64,000 nt of DNA from Cunninghamella blakesleeana. Taxonomy: Eukaryota > Mucoromycota > Mucoromycetes > Mucorales > Cunninghamellaceae. Under the pieces are notes generated by a model. That model had not been told where the DNA came from, did no database searches, and saw only the letters and a program-made list of their open reading frames with translations. The stretch covers positions 761,001-825,000 of the forward strand of contig JAFCIZ010000002.1 in assembly GCA_017871115.1 (NCBI GenBank). The letters are read 5' to 3'. Made by a program: the position numbers and the translations under genes. Positions 37,801-50,987 of the stretch are shown here, piece by piece. Each line of letters starts with the position of its first letter. Within the stretch, counting starts at the first letter, position 1.

Positions 37801-40234
37801 ATGTTCAACTATAAACGAGCAAGACCACGTTCACCATTATCTAGTAACTCAAATAGTCGACGACATACATCATCTAGTAAACGCAAATATCAACAATGTA
37901 CACCAACTAATAATGCAAGTCTCCAAAAAGTATCATCAAATAATAATCTAAATCATCAGCAGCAGAGTTTGCTTAACAATACAACACAGCAATCACTCCT
38001 ACTATCTAGTAATTCACGTGGATATGAAAATACCCCAGTTCCTATTGACACCCATAAAGATTATTTTAAAGGAGGACCTCGACCTATATTAGCAAGAAAT
38101 AGTCTTTATTTTGCCTATACTTCAAGAGCAATCACTCCAGGGGGTAGTTTAAAAAGAAAAACTATTGAATGTATAAATATTTCCAAACGACGTAGGCTAT
38201 ATCAAAAATTAGCTGAATCATATATCTGTGATGGTAACTTTTATAAAACAAAATAGAATAAAAACAGCATATATATATATATATATAATGTTGTTAATAC
38301 TAATAATTCATATCATATTATAGCCAATAGCTAATACTAATATGAATACCTTTCTTTTAATACTATCCAATTTCATTTATAGCTAATCCGCCTAGTCCTA
38401 TTGGTAAAATGAATTAAATAATCATATTTCATTATTATTATTAATTTTATAAATAAAAATTACTAACTAATACACTTTATAATATTTTTATATTTTATTT
38501 TAGGTACTCATGGCTTTTATGATAGAATGCATCGGAGAGGTATCTAAATTTATGCACACACACACATACATACTAATATATAATAAAAAAATAATAACAA
38601 ACTTATTAATATAAAAAATAGTTCCTGTTATTTCTAGAATCTTTAACAACACTTATGGCTATTTAATTGACACAAATGGAAATGTTTACACATCTAATAA
38701 AGAGTTACTTCCTCGTATTGGTACTGGACTTGCTACTGTATATATAAGAGAACATAATGTTCATGTGCCTATTGATGAAATGATGGTGGACACTTTTTTA
38801 TACAACCATTTTGAAGTAGCCAGAGCAGATAATTATTACATATTACACATTAACGGGGATCCAGCTGATTCTACACTTAATAATCTACAACTACGGCAAC
38901 TATTTCCAATTAAAACTAGACGTGATAAAACTGCACCAACTATAGCAGATCATGAGCGACAAACAGCAAACCATTCAATTCCTGGACATTATAGAATTGA
39001 TAAATTTGGAATTACCTACGATCACAAATGCCCTGTTACACCACAAATCACTGATAATGGTCACTTTGTGATGGTTTTTAATTATATATATAATGGGACA
39101 TACTATAACTATTCTATACCGATTAAAGAACTAATGGCAGATACTTTTTTAAATGGAATTCAGCATCAGCATCAAACAATTGTTCATATAGATCGCAACA
39201 TAGATAATAATAGACTAACTAATTTATGTTTGATGGACCATGTTAGATTTACTCATCAAGAATTAAAATATTTACAAGAATTATATGGCCATAATGGAGA
39301 AGAATTTCGTCGTATAGAAAATGTAATCCTCAAAAATAAACGGCTAAATTACGGTGACAAATATTTAGTATCAAACAAAGGGAAGGTCTACTCGCTGCTA
39401 TCATTAAGATTGCTATCATCCTTTGTTTTGAAAGATGGGTGTCTTGGCGTTACTTTAACAAGAACTAATGAATATCAAGAACTAATAAAAGACTATATTC
39501 CTGTTGATATTCTAGTTGCTTCAACTTTTATTGGGACAATTCCTCCTGATCATCATGTTCGTTATATTACTCCTAATTATCTTAACCCTTCATTGGACAA
39601 TCTGGATTATTTTCCTAATTCTGAAGTAGCTTACATGCCCCGAGATACTGATCGTTTACAAACAATTCAAGAAAGTGTTGCATCTAGAGATTGGCCTAAC
39701 GAAACAAATCAATGGGTAAACCTTGGATATTTAAATAATCATGATTTTACACACTATCGACTATCAAATCAAGGACAAATCATAGATACTAGAATTCAGA
39801 ATGAATATCATGTTTATACAAAATATAGAAACGGATATATCACGTGTAATTTATATGACAGCACTAATACTCTTCATGAATTTTATATACATCGATTAAT
39901 AGCTATCTATTTTTGTCGTGGTCGATCCTACTCTTGTAATACAGTTCAACATCTTGATGGCAACCCTTCAAATAATAACTCATTAAATTTATTATGGACG
40001 GGTATCTCTGAAAGTTCAACAGCACCTTTAGGAATACCTCTTATCATTACTGATGTCTACCAAACTGATTTATTCCAACGATACAATTCTATTGGGCGCG
40101 CTCAGGCAGATTTCCCTTGTAATAATCTTTATTTTTGGTTATTTAGAGTTACTAAAGAAGTTATTATTAGGAATGCTTTTTGGAAAGATCAATGGAGAAC
40201 TGTAAGAGTCAATTTAATCGTAGAAGATTTATAA
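37801..40234 (+). CDS. Gene B: tandem NUMOD4/HNH_3-like module protein (700 aa), paralogue of gene A
   Basis: Exons 37801-38233, 38383-38403 (21 nt), 38504-38539 (36 nt) and 38622-40234 total 2103 nt. The N-terminus MFNYKRARPRSPLSSNSNSR shares the first six residues with gene A and is basic, Ser/Asn/Gln-rich. The four modules correspond one-to-one with those of A: YGYLIDTNGNVYTS with ILHINGDPADSTLNNLQL; HYRIDKFGITYDH with IVHIDRNIDNNRLTNLCL; KYLVSNKGKVYSL with VRYITPNYLNPSLDNLDY; HYRLSNQGQIIDT with VQHLDGNPSNNNSLNLLW. Here module 3 has lost the His (Tyr) and module 4 keeps it, the reverse of gene A in module 4. The C-terminal block IITDVYQTDLFQRYNSIGRA, ending FWKDQWRTV, is NUMOD1-like and well conserved with A. 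Intron positions and phases (all phase 1) match A apart from exon length. Overall divergence from A is large, so the duplication is old. Confidence 0.8.
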
Positions 40235-40718
40235 TTTTTTTTATTGTTATACATATATACACAAGTTTATGTATTTACATTTATATCATCTATATTTATA
40301 TTTTATAGTTTTTTATTTTTAATCTTTTTTATTTCTACTTTTATAATAAAAATGGAAAATACTGCATTTCAGAATATAAATAAAGAGCATACTATATATT
40401 TGCTATTATTATAAACCAATAATATTTTGTTATTACGTTTTATCACTATAATGTTACTCTTTACCTACATCATCTTGAAACATAAACATTGTAATTTTTA
40501 TACTAAAAAAAAGAAGAGAGCCTTTTTACTTAATTTATTATAGATAAGTACGTTACATGATTCATTCGATTTTTAAAAAAAAATACACGAGTTTTTTTCT
40601 TTTTTCTTTTTCTTTTTCTTTTTTTTTTTTAATTGCTTTATTCTACTGATAATTCTTGAAGTAGATCTAGTTTATATATAATAGGAAAATAAAAGTTAAT
40701 ATGTAATGGTAAAAACAT
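40235..40718. other. Convergent gap between gene B and CCH1
   Basis: 484 nt. It contains the right copy of the 20-mer CATTTCAGAATATAAATAAA and T-rich blocks. No gene is seen. Confidence 0.5.
40365..40384 (+). repeat. 20-bp direct repeat, right copy
   Basis: Exact copy of 33174-33193, 7191 nt away. That is close to twice the 3623-nt offset between the two paralogous start codons. Confidence 0.7.
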
Positions 40719-43700
40719 TCATAGACTACATTTAATTTCCTTAAATGAAAAAATTAAAAAAAAAAAAAACCTACCACACCATTCATTATCTTCTAGTTTT
40801 TTAACAATAGAAATTACATCTGAAAAACCCATACTGTCTACATTTGATTCTTGTGCATAATAAACGGTAAAGGCATCGACAGGGCCGCTAATAGTATTAC
40901 TAATAATATTTTCACTTCCAGCTTTCATTTTCCCTTTCAATTTTGAAGTTGGTTTTGATTCATATAAAGGAGCCTCATTTGAATATGATGATGTTAATGT
41001 TAATGGATTATTGAAATGATTTAAAGAAGCATTGCGTTTATGATTTGATTGAGATAAGTTTACTCGATTACCATTGGATGGAAAAACGAATGGTGATGAT
41101 GACGATGGTGATGATGATGATGATGAAGCCGTGTTTGCAAATTGATAATGACTCCCATCATTAAAACCTGAAAGGTGTTCAAATACGCCTGAAGGTTGTA
41201 AAAGAGAAGGGTTCGAATGACTTGAATTTTCATATTTAAGAGTTTCTTCTTTATTATCTTTTTTGTTTGGTGATAAATTGATAACAATGGCTGGTACAGG
41301 TGAACCAGATGGAGATATAGATGAGGTCGGTGTTTGGGTCCGTACTAAAAATTTATTTGTTAATTCATGACTTGGTAATTCTTGAAGTGATTTATTATTA
41401 TTTTGATGGTCAATGTTATTTATATCATATATGTTATTATTATTTTGGTTAATTGTTTCAATAATAACCGAGCTACGTTTTAATTCATATTCATCCGATA
41501 TATCTGATATACTATCACCACTTGTTGATGTCGAGCTAGTACCATATAGTTCCTCATTTATTATTTGTTTGTCACGGTATTGCTGCCGATATTTGATATA
41601 TTTTTGACGTTGTTTAAGCATCCTAACAACATTTTCAATCTTTTCCTGTGCTAATATTTTGTTGATATTTTCTTGTTGTCGCGAATATTGTACAAATCTA
41701 TCGAATCTATTATTATTATTATAAAATATAAATAATATAATATAAAAATTTTAATCATATGTAAGTACCAGAGTATAAATTATATCATTCGTGTGAAATT
41801 TAAACTTACGTAAGTGCCTTTGTTGGATCTACAAGACGTAATGTAAGAATTTCAAGTGTATCATGAAAGGAAATACCTCTTGAAGTATTTGATAATAATA
41901 GCTCCTAAGTTATAAATATATATTTATAATTATGTATATATGTACGTATTAGTTTATTATTTTACAATAATTATTTATTTCCTATTATCATAATTATTCA
42001 ATTTTACCTGATACAAATGATTGTAATTATCCTTATTTTTTCGTATAGCTGATAAATCCATTGTAGAAAGCTCTTTGTTGACTTCATAAAAATTATAATA
42101 ACGTTCACCCAAAATATTATTAGATGCGAATTGATGGTAAAGTCTAGCTGAACATAATGGTACTGATGCTAAATGATTGACATCAATATCTTCACGATCA
42201 CTTGCTTTTAATAAATTATCTAAGGTATGAGGTTCACTGTATATACGAACACATAAATTTCCTTGTAGATTCTAAAGTAATTTAAAATGAAAATGGAAAA
42301 GACCTTATATATATTAATAACCAAAATAAATTATCGTCTTTTTTTTTTATATGCACTTTATTATATTTAAAAAAAAGTCTTACACGTAAAAACCTAGGTA
42401 TATCTTGTTTCTGGATATATCCTGTCGCCATTGGATCATATTCTGCCCATGCATCCTTAAAACTACATAACAGCATCATAAAATATTATAAAAAAAAAAT
42501 GATCAGACATAATTGTATTAGTCTTTATATATATATATATATATATTTAAAAAAAATGCGTATTATTTTACAATCGTATATCTTTTCGTGTTATGATTGT
42601 AAGTTGACTTTGCTTATCAATAGTAAATGAAAAATTGTTTATAACAATCTAAATAATATAAAAATATAAAAAAAAATATTATTATTATTATTAATACCCT
42701 CATTAATATAATGGGTTATTAATAAAAACCAAAATAAACTTACCACCGTAAAAAGATTAACAAAAATGTAGGTACAAACGACATAAAACAAAATAAATAA
42801 TATATAGGCAGCTACATGTGATCCACAGTCTTTTCCTTCTACACAATTTGGAGGTTCTTTTGAAAAATCATGCATCAGAAAATCCTAAATCCAGTTGATA
42901 TGAAGAGTATTCTTATAAGTTTATCAGTACCTTTATATATTTATATTTATTACTCCTGTCATAATTTACCCAGTTCTCGCCAGTAGTCATTCGAAACAAA
43001 GTCAACACTGATATTCCAATAGTTCTAAAGTTTGCATTATGATGCCCATATGGCCCATAAGATGTATTATCAAACAATTCTTGAAATATAACTGCGAATA
43101 TAAATATCACAAAAGTAAATACACCTGTAGTATAGGCAATGGATGGAAGCGCTTTCCTATATAATAATATTAATAGATAAAAAAAAAATACTATTAAATA
43201 TCGCTCTTTATATTTAGTTTATATTTATGTTTTTATAAATTTTTAAATTTACTTAATTGCTTTAAGAAGAGTATCTAGAGATTCAATCCTTCTAGCTAGA
43301 CGGAAAGCCAAAGCAATTTGAGCAAGATGAAAAATCACGTCAAGTAAAAACTATACAAAGTTTTTTAAAAAAAATGGAAGAAAAAAGTGAAAATGAAAAA
43401 ATCAGCATATCAATTTTAAATTATATATTATTTGTGAGTAAATTAATAAAACTTACTGAATCATTGATCAAGCTTCTTAATATACAAGTAGTAATAGCTA
43501 TTTAAAAAAAAATGAAAAACATATATATATATATATATGCGAAATTGAATATAAAATAAAATTAAATAGCCTTATAAACTACGAATGAAAACATATATTG
43601 ATCAATACCTATAGGTAAAACTATAATATCATATATATTCCACCATAAAAAGATAAACTATATAAATATATAAAATAAATACAAAGTATGAATTACATCC

Positions 43701-45896
43701 CATTTTCTACTTGATATTGTTGATACCACTGATACTATTGATTTACCTTATTTATACCCATACCAAAAGCTTTGATAGCTATCTCAATGGTATACAACAC
43801 TAAAAATCCATAGTACATGTTGCCTATTTTCGCAATAATTATTAATAAATATATTTTTATTATTATATATATTAAAAGTTATTTAATATATATTTAATAT
43901 ACGATAAAAAATACCCTTACCTAATAAATGGGCCAACCAAGCCGGTTTATCCAGAAAATCAGTAGCAAATACAGCTAGAAAAAAGAAAAAAGAAATCTAT
44001 TAATATACTAAATAATGACTTTTCTTTTTCTAGTTATTATTTATATTTATTTATTTAAAAAAAAATTACCAATATTTGCTAAACTAATATACATCATTAT
44101 ATAGGAAAACTTTTCACGTTTATCGACTATTAAATCATAGCACATTGCTTTTATTTCACTTTCAGGACGATCCAATATTGGTGTAGGCTTTTCTAATGAT
44201 AATTGTTTTTGTAGATCTTGATATTGTCGTTGAGGATTAGTTAATGACGATATCCCATTTCTTTGTTTGAAAGTTTCCAAAAATACCTAGCAAATCAGTA
44301 AATAAATGTATAAAAAATTTAAAAAAAAGTATATATATATACATCATATAAAATATTTTTAAAATTCTTTTATGAAAATTATATAAAATCTTACTTACAC
44401 CAATAAATAGCTGAATTGTACAAAGAGATGCAACAAACATAAATACAATGTAATAAAGAGAATACCATATTGATGAAGAAGCCCAATTAAAATTAGGTTG
44501 AGCATCAGCTTCTGAAGTGATACTCATTGCTGAAAAAAGCGACAGTATCTAATAGATTAAGAATATAGATATATTTATTTATTGTCATTTATATTAATAT
44601 TAGAATATGATTTCCTTTATAGTCTAGTAAAATAATATATTTTAACCTACCCAGCCTTCACCAGATGATATTTCGACCAAGTGTAATAAAGCTTTACCAA
44701 AATTATCAAATGAATATTCATAAGGATTTTTCCAAGTACGAGGAATGAGTATATTTAAATTGTCGTCATCATCAGATCTATATTCACCATAACAATTATA
44801 CTTGATATCAATAGTGTCGTCATTACAGCTAGTAAATTTACCACCAAAAAGAAAACATCCATATATAGCAAATGATATAAACACCAAAAGATTAAGCGCA
44901 ACAGCATCCATCATTTTTGGTACACCGTGCATCAGATCAAAAAATAAAACCCGCATTCCTTCAACATGGTGAACCAAATTTAAAATTCTAAAAGTTCTTA
45001 AGCATCGTAATATAGACTGACTTCCAAACTCTTCTTCTTCTACTACAATTCCTTTGCTTTTAAAAAATAAAATTATACAGAGTTGAGCTAACAAAACTAT
45101 CAAGTCTACTACATTCCATATCTTCCTCAAATAAGATTTAGGTAGCATGATTATACCAAAAGCAATCATTCTAAAAAGCACATCCATAAAATAAAAACCT
45201 AATAAAACATATTGAATATACTCAACTACCTGTGTTGCAACTGGATAGTTGATTCGAAAATATCTATCAGTGATAGTAGCCATGGTGAAACTTGCAAAAA
45301 CCATTCCTACTACTATTTGGTTGTATATAGAAGAATTGATTGTATTCAAGCACCATACACGTATTGCATTATTTGAGTTTATAAATCCGAAGCTTTTAAA
45401 AAGCCTCAAGTTTTCTATTACAACAGTTTTGTTTTCCATTGCTACATTGTTTTCATATTCATCACCATACTTTACTGGATTAGCTTTGTCAGGCTTTTCT
45501 CTAAAATTTTCATTAATATCTCTAAAATTTAATTTAAATGATAATTATAATAGTAAATTAAATATATAAATAAGTACATGATAATACTACATATATATAT
45601 ACCTTTTTTTTTTTTTTTTTCATTTTATATTAAAAATTAAAAAATAAACTTACTTAGATGACCCAAAATTGGATAGGATAGTAAGTACCAAATTATCCTT
45701 TTGTCCATTTGGTCTGGAAGAGTCATTCGTAGTGTGATTCTTATTTTTTAAAAAGTCCTCAAGTAGATTAGAGTTAATTGAAGCAAGTAATGATTTTGGA
45801 ATAGTTTTAATATTTGCTTTGCGCTGCTCTTGGCTAATAAATATTGGTAATAAAAACCTGTAGCAATATAAAAAGCAAAATATATATAAATCAATA

Positions 45897-45935
<39 letters not shown>

Positions 45936-48900
45936 TAATTTTACATTTATTTATTTTTTATTAATTAAACAAAATTTACCTACTAACAACATCCAATTGG
46001 AAATATTCTGGTTGCCACCTATGATATCGTATATACTTTTTAATTTGAAGATTTCTAATTTCATCTTCATCTAAATCGAAATTTTCCATAATAACAGCAA
46101 TAAAAAGATTCATCACAATATCTATGTATATTCATATATAATAGAATATTAATAATTATTAGGGTAATGGCGATTAATATTATTTATTGTAAATAAAAAG
46201 ACTTACAATGTATTATAAAATACAAGGTAACCATAAAAACTCCAGCAAAAATAACTGTTGAGTATGCTTGACTATGCATTGAATCATATAAAATATCCTA
46301 TATAATTATTGATATTTCGAGAAAAAAAAATTATCAGCATATATATGCTCATCGTCTAGTGTTTAAAATTTTCAAAATACTTACAGTCCAATTTTCACCA
46401 GTCATCACCTAATATTGAAATATAATAAAAGCATTACATAAATATAAATGTAAAATAAAATAGGTTGTAAATAAAATATGCTATTTATTAAAATTTAAAA
46501 TCTAATACTACCTGATATAACGAGAGAAATGACTGATAAAAATTGTCAAATTTCATAGCAGGATCATCCCAATCACTAATATCTTGAAAATCACCACCAA
46601 AAAATTGAGTAACAATAGGACAAAACAGAAATAAAACCATAAAAGTAAAGAATGTAAGATTAATTATTCCCTGACCATCACCGATTATATCAGACTAATC
46701 ATAAAATAAAAAATGAAATAAATGTAAGAATAACGACATGTAAGAATGGAAGTCATAACTAAATAATGTGTTGCATGTAAATTATATTCATACCAATAGC
46801 TGAAGGACACTAGGAAAGAAATAAACAATTCTATAACACTTGGAGACTGATAGTATTTGTAAAATCCTATACATTTGACTATTGTGATCAACAATAAATA
46901 TATTGAATAAGCTTCCAATGCAAATTAGAGCATCAAACCTATTTCGTATGAACACGATATAAAAAAGAATCAAGCAACAAGGAGAGAGTTAAGAATAAAA
47001 ATATAATTTGTTGAAGATAATGATAAATAATTTAATATTTTAAAAAAGGATATGAATTAAGCGCCAAAATTCAAATAAACTATAGGAGCCATATAACCGA
47101 AGAATAATATCTAACAAAAACGCATAGTTAAGCAGTTTTTCAATTTGTTCTATAATATTATTAAAAAATACGTATAGATATATGTGAATAAATATTCATA
47201 TTTTTCCTTTTACATACACTTTACTCTTTTATCTACATTACTATTTTTTTATACCTAGCAATATTAGATTATCTATTTGAAGGTTAGAGCTATATATGAT
47301 CATGAATACCATGTTTAGAAAAGAAAGCAGACTTCCAGATAAAACATAATACTTGCTGTTAACCATAATGTGTATATAATGTCTCAATTTTTTATTTTGA
47401 TGATATAACTGATTAGTAGTTGCATTATGTCCACTATAAGTCCATTCTTCATTTTTATTAGCATCTTGATCGTTAGTATTCCCAGTATTTCCATTTACAT
47501 TAGCTTGCCTAGTTAATAATACTTTATTTTTCTTATTTCTAGCAAAAGCACTTTGCCGTAGCGTCCCTCTTAAATTTGAAAATGAAGTAGTTATTACAGC
47601 TATTAAAAAAAATGATATACGTAATAATAGATAATTAATAATATAGTTAATATGATAAAATATGTAAATAAATTGTAATATAGCTTACCAACAAACATAG
47701 GAACTAAAATAAAAGACATGATGTAGATACATGTACAATAAAATAAACTAGCTGTTATAGTTGAAATGGAATCTTGAGTCATATACATCAATTCTGTCCA
47801 ATCTTCCATTGAGATAACCGTAAAAACATTAATCATCGAAAAAAAGATATTATTATAGTTAATATAATGCCAACTTGGTAGATTATCAACGCTTTGAATA
47901 CAGATTTGACCTAACTGACACGTATACCCATCTGAACTACGAATATCAAACATTTTTCCAATATCAATGTCAAAATAGCCAGATTTGTGTGATAACGAAT
48001 CATAATAGCTATTACAATAACGCTGTGGTGTAGCATAAATCAAATCTACATCTATTATATATACGTAATTATATATAAATAAGAATTTAATATTATTAAT
48101 ATACATAAATAACTTATATTAGTTTTATTCTATATTATGCATTTATATACATATTATTTTTTTTAAAAAAAAAAAAGTGAGACCTACTTTTAATATCCAT
48201 AGAAATACCATTTTCTGGCATGATTGCACACTGGCGAGAGAAAGCATTAGTAAATACAAACAAGGCAAATAACGAGAATAGTAACCAGAAAAATATAAAC
48301 AATCCAATAACACTTGTTAATACATCCAAACAGACTCCTAATGATTGCATAATAATCTATTTTTATATATCGCATATATATATATATATAAATACAATAT
48401 TAATATTAATAACTACTCGCTGTATTGCATTCCTTTAAATTTATGTTTAAATATATGTATATATAACATACGGTTGTTCCATCAGTTATAGTAAGAAATC
48501 GTAATACCCTTAATGATGCCAATACAGGGAGAATTGGTATATATACATTATTTACGAGAAGTACTACATGGACCCAAAACGATAAAGCTGAAATGAGATC
48601 CAAGTAATTCCTAGGTCCATTAAGAAAAGGGTGATGTCTAATATATATTTGATCTAGTGCTGGAGAGGTATCTTTATTATTTTCTATATGACGACTCGTT
48701 TGTGAATGATGACTATACTGACTATCTTCAAATATATTCATATTATCACTATTATTATCCATCATTTGCTGTTCATTATGATGCACGTTTGATTTATTAT
48801 TATTATTATTATTTAAAGAGGATTTTAAAGATTCAAAAGAAGATTTGATAGAAGCAAGAGGTGATTTTAAAGAAGAGAGAGGTGATTTGAGAGATATGTA

Positions 48901-50766
48901 CGAAGATGACTTATGTAAATTACTAAGTGGAGTAGTTGAAACAGCATTCGTACACCAAGGTGCTTGATTTGACTCCGCATCATCATTAGTATTATAACTG
49001 TTAAATGATTGATTGGAACCAATGCGTCTAGACATTTTATTTAATTGATGATCTTGAGATAAATCCTGAGGTTGGTTTGGATGATTTGAGAGGAAAAAAT
49101 TTAAAATTCTTGCCGAATAAACCGAATTTATTTTTTCTAAAGGACTAATTATAAAATTTTCCTTAATTTTATCTAGTAAATTTGGTTGATCAGAGGATAT
49201 ATGTTTTAATACAAAACCATAAACGATTATTTTTGATATGATTTCAAACCTGATTATTAAAAGAAAGAAAGAAAGAAAAAGATCATTACTATTATTACAT
49301 TTTTTCATGTTATTATTCATTATCAGGACGAACATAATTATAAATATTTCCACTACATACAATAATACTGCATTAATAATACAAAGTATAAATACTTGTA
49401 ACTGGTATGGATCTAATTTTTGATTATGGTCATAAATTGTAATCGATGATAAAACAATCCACTGACTAAATAATAATATCAAAGATATATATCCATACCA
49501 CCTATAACACCAAAATAAATATATATAGATATAATAATAATTGTAAAATAAGTGAATAATAGTAATAATGATATAATTATACGATATTATACAATCATTT
49601 TACCTTGAAGCAATTATTGACCATAAATATAAACGGATATTGCTTTTTGGTGAAAATAGCCATAGCGACCATCCTTCAAACTGTATACCTTCAGTGTTAT
49701 CTATCATAAAATATTGAAAACCACCTAGTACCCGAGTATCGTAAAAGTTTTTGGCAATATGAATCCATTTTCCAAGTTGCTCCAAAATGAGTGACTTTAA
49801 AAAACTATTGTTATTGTTACTGTTATTGCTAGTATCTAAAGGTAACGCTATTGCTCCTTGTTGGGTAAAAGAATACTGCTGCTGTGGTTGCTGAGATTGA
49901 GCTTGTGCAGGAAAATGAAAAAAAGTTGGAACTGAAGTTGAAGTAGAAGGTGCAATAAATGTATCGTCGATCTTGGGAGAAAGTTGACGTATTGGATTGT
50001 ATTCCTGAAAAGAGTTATTTAAATTTTCATGAATATTACTTTCATTTTCTCCAAGGGTTTTTTCGCCAAAACGCGATTCATAATGTATGGCGCATAAAAA
50101 TTTTGCAAGCGATTTAATTTCATTAACGGATAACTTTACAGGTGCTGATTCACAACCACGAACATTAGTAACACGATCTACTAAGCTATTGAATTTATTT
50201 TCCAACTGTTGGCAAAAAAGCTGGAAATACGATAATCCATACCTTTTTTTAATTGTTGAAGAGGAAGAAGAAAAATGAAAATTAGCTTTATCCTTTTTTT
50301 TTTCATTGTTAAAATTTAAAAAAAAGGAATAGGCGGAATTTAAATATTTTAAAAAAGCTTGATCCTTATTTTTTTTTTGACATTCAAAAAAATGGAGGGA
50401 TGAATTTGATCCTGCTTTTTTTTTGTTTATTTTATAACTATTAGATGATGGTAATGAAGATGATATGGATGATGATGATTTCGTTTTTTGAGAAGTTAAA
50501 AATTGGATACTATCTTGATTGTCAGATGTTGTTGAAGTTGGTAGATGATGTCGAATATTAGCAATAAAACTGTATCGTCTTTCTATTTTATTTTTTCGTT
50601 TATTTCTTGAAAGAGAATCTAATTTATTCTTCTTTTCTAATCGAGCAAAAGTTAATGGTGGGTATCGTTCCTGAAAATGAGGTATTGTTTCTATACGTGA
50701 TGGAAAAGTGGAAGAAAAATAAAAAATTTTATTTCGATGATCATTTTCATTTTTTTTATTTTTCAT
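40719..50766 (-). CDS. CCH1: Cch1, high-affinity voltage-gated Ca2+ channel alpha subunit
   Basis: Cch1 with Mid1 forms the fungal plasma-membrane Ca2+ entry channel used in stress and polarity. Many exons run leftward from the ATG at 50766. The first (49604-50766) is a Ser/Asn/Lys-rich cytosolic N-terminus. Four ion-transport domains are visible. S4-type segments include LASLRVLRFLTITDG (I), YRILQILSVSKCYRIVYF (II), ILRCLRTFRILNLVHH (III) and IALAFRLARRIESLDTLLKA (IV). Pore loops are VISMEDWTEL (about 47810), MTGENW (about 46395), EISSGEGW (about 44655) and MTTGENW (about 42970), so Glu is present in all four filter positions. An EF-hand-like segment (AWAEYDPMATGYIQKQDIP) follows domain IV near 42420. 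A long Ser/Asn-rich insert interrupts domain I (48650-49080). The C-terminus is disordered and ends either unspliced at 40719 or, more likely, after a last intron at 40732 (WCGN, stop). The exons around 46940-47110 are uncertain. Confidence 0.92.
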
Positions 50767-50987
50767 TATTTTTTTTAAAAAAAAATAAAAGAAAGAGGAA
50801 AGAAAAAAAAAAAAAATTGAAACAAAGGCATGAATAAATTATGCTATTGAAGAATAAGGTAAAAATAAAAGAGTGCTAAAAAATTTTAAAAAATCTCCGA
50901 AATTTTTTTTTTTTCTCACTTTTTTCATTCATTTTTTTTTATTATTATTATTATATCAGACAAAATATATAGCTTATTTTAATAATA
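50767..50987. promoter_or_regulatory. Divergent promoter CCH1 / 50988 gene
   Basis: Contains AATCTCCGAAATTTT at 50892-50906, followed by TTTTCTCACTTTTTTC (about 50911-50926), 60-95 nt before the right-hand ATG. The same CTCCGAAATTTT string occurs in the CWC22/CENP-T divergent promoter. Role inferred from position and recurrence. Confidence 0.5.

Noticed and set aside
37801..40234. Genes A/B as an active mobile homing endonuclease or inteins
   Set aside because: They are spliced nuclear genes not nested in a host gene or intron, with substituted catalytic positions and no element ends beyond one 20-bp repeat. A domesticated family fits better, but this is not proven.
41200..41220. GGTTCGAAT string resembling a tRNA T-loop
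   Set aside because: It lies inside a CCH1 coding exon and no acceptor or anticodon arm can be folded around it. No tRNA was found in the window.
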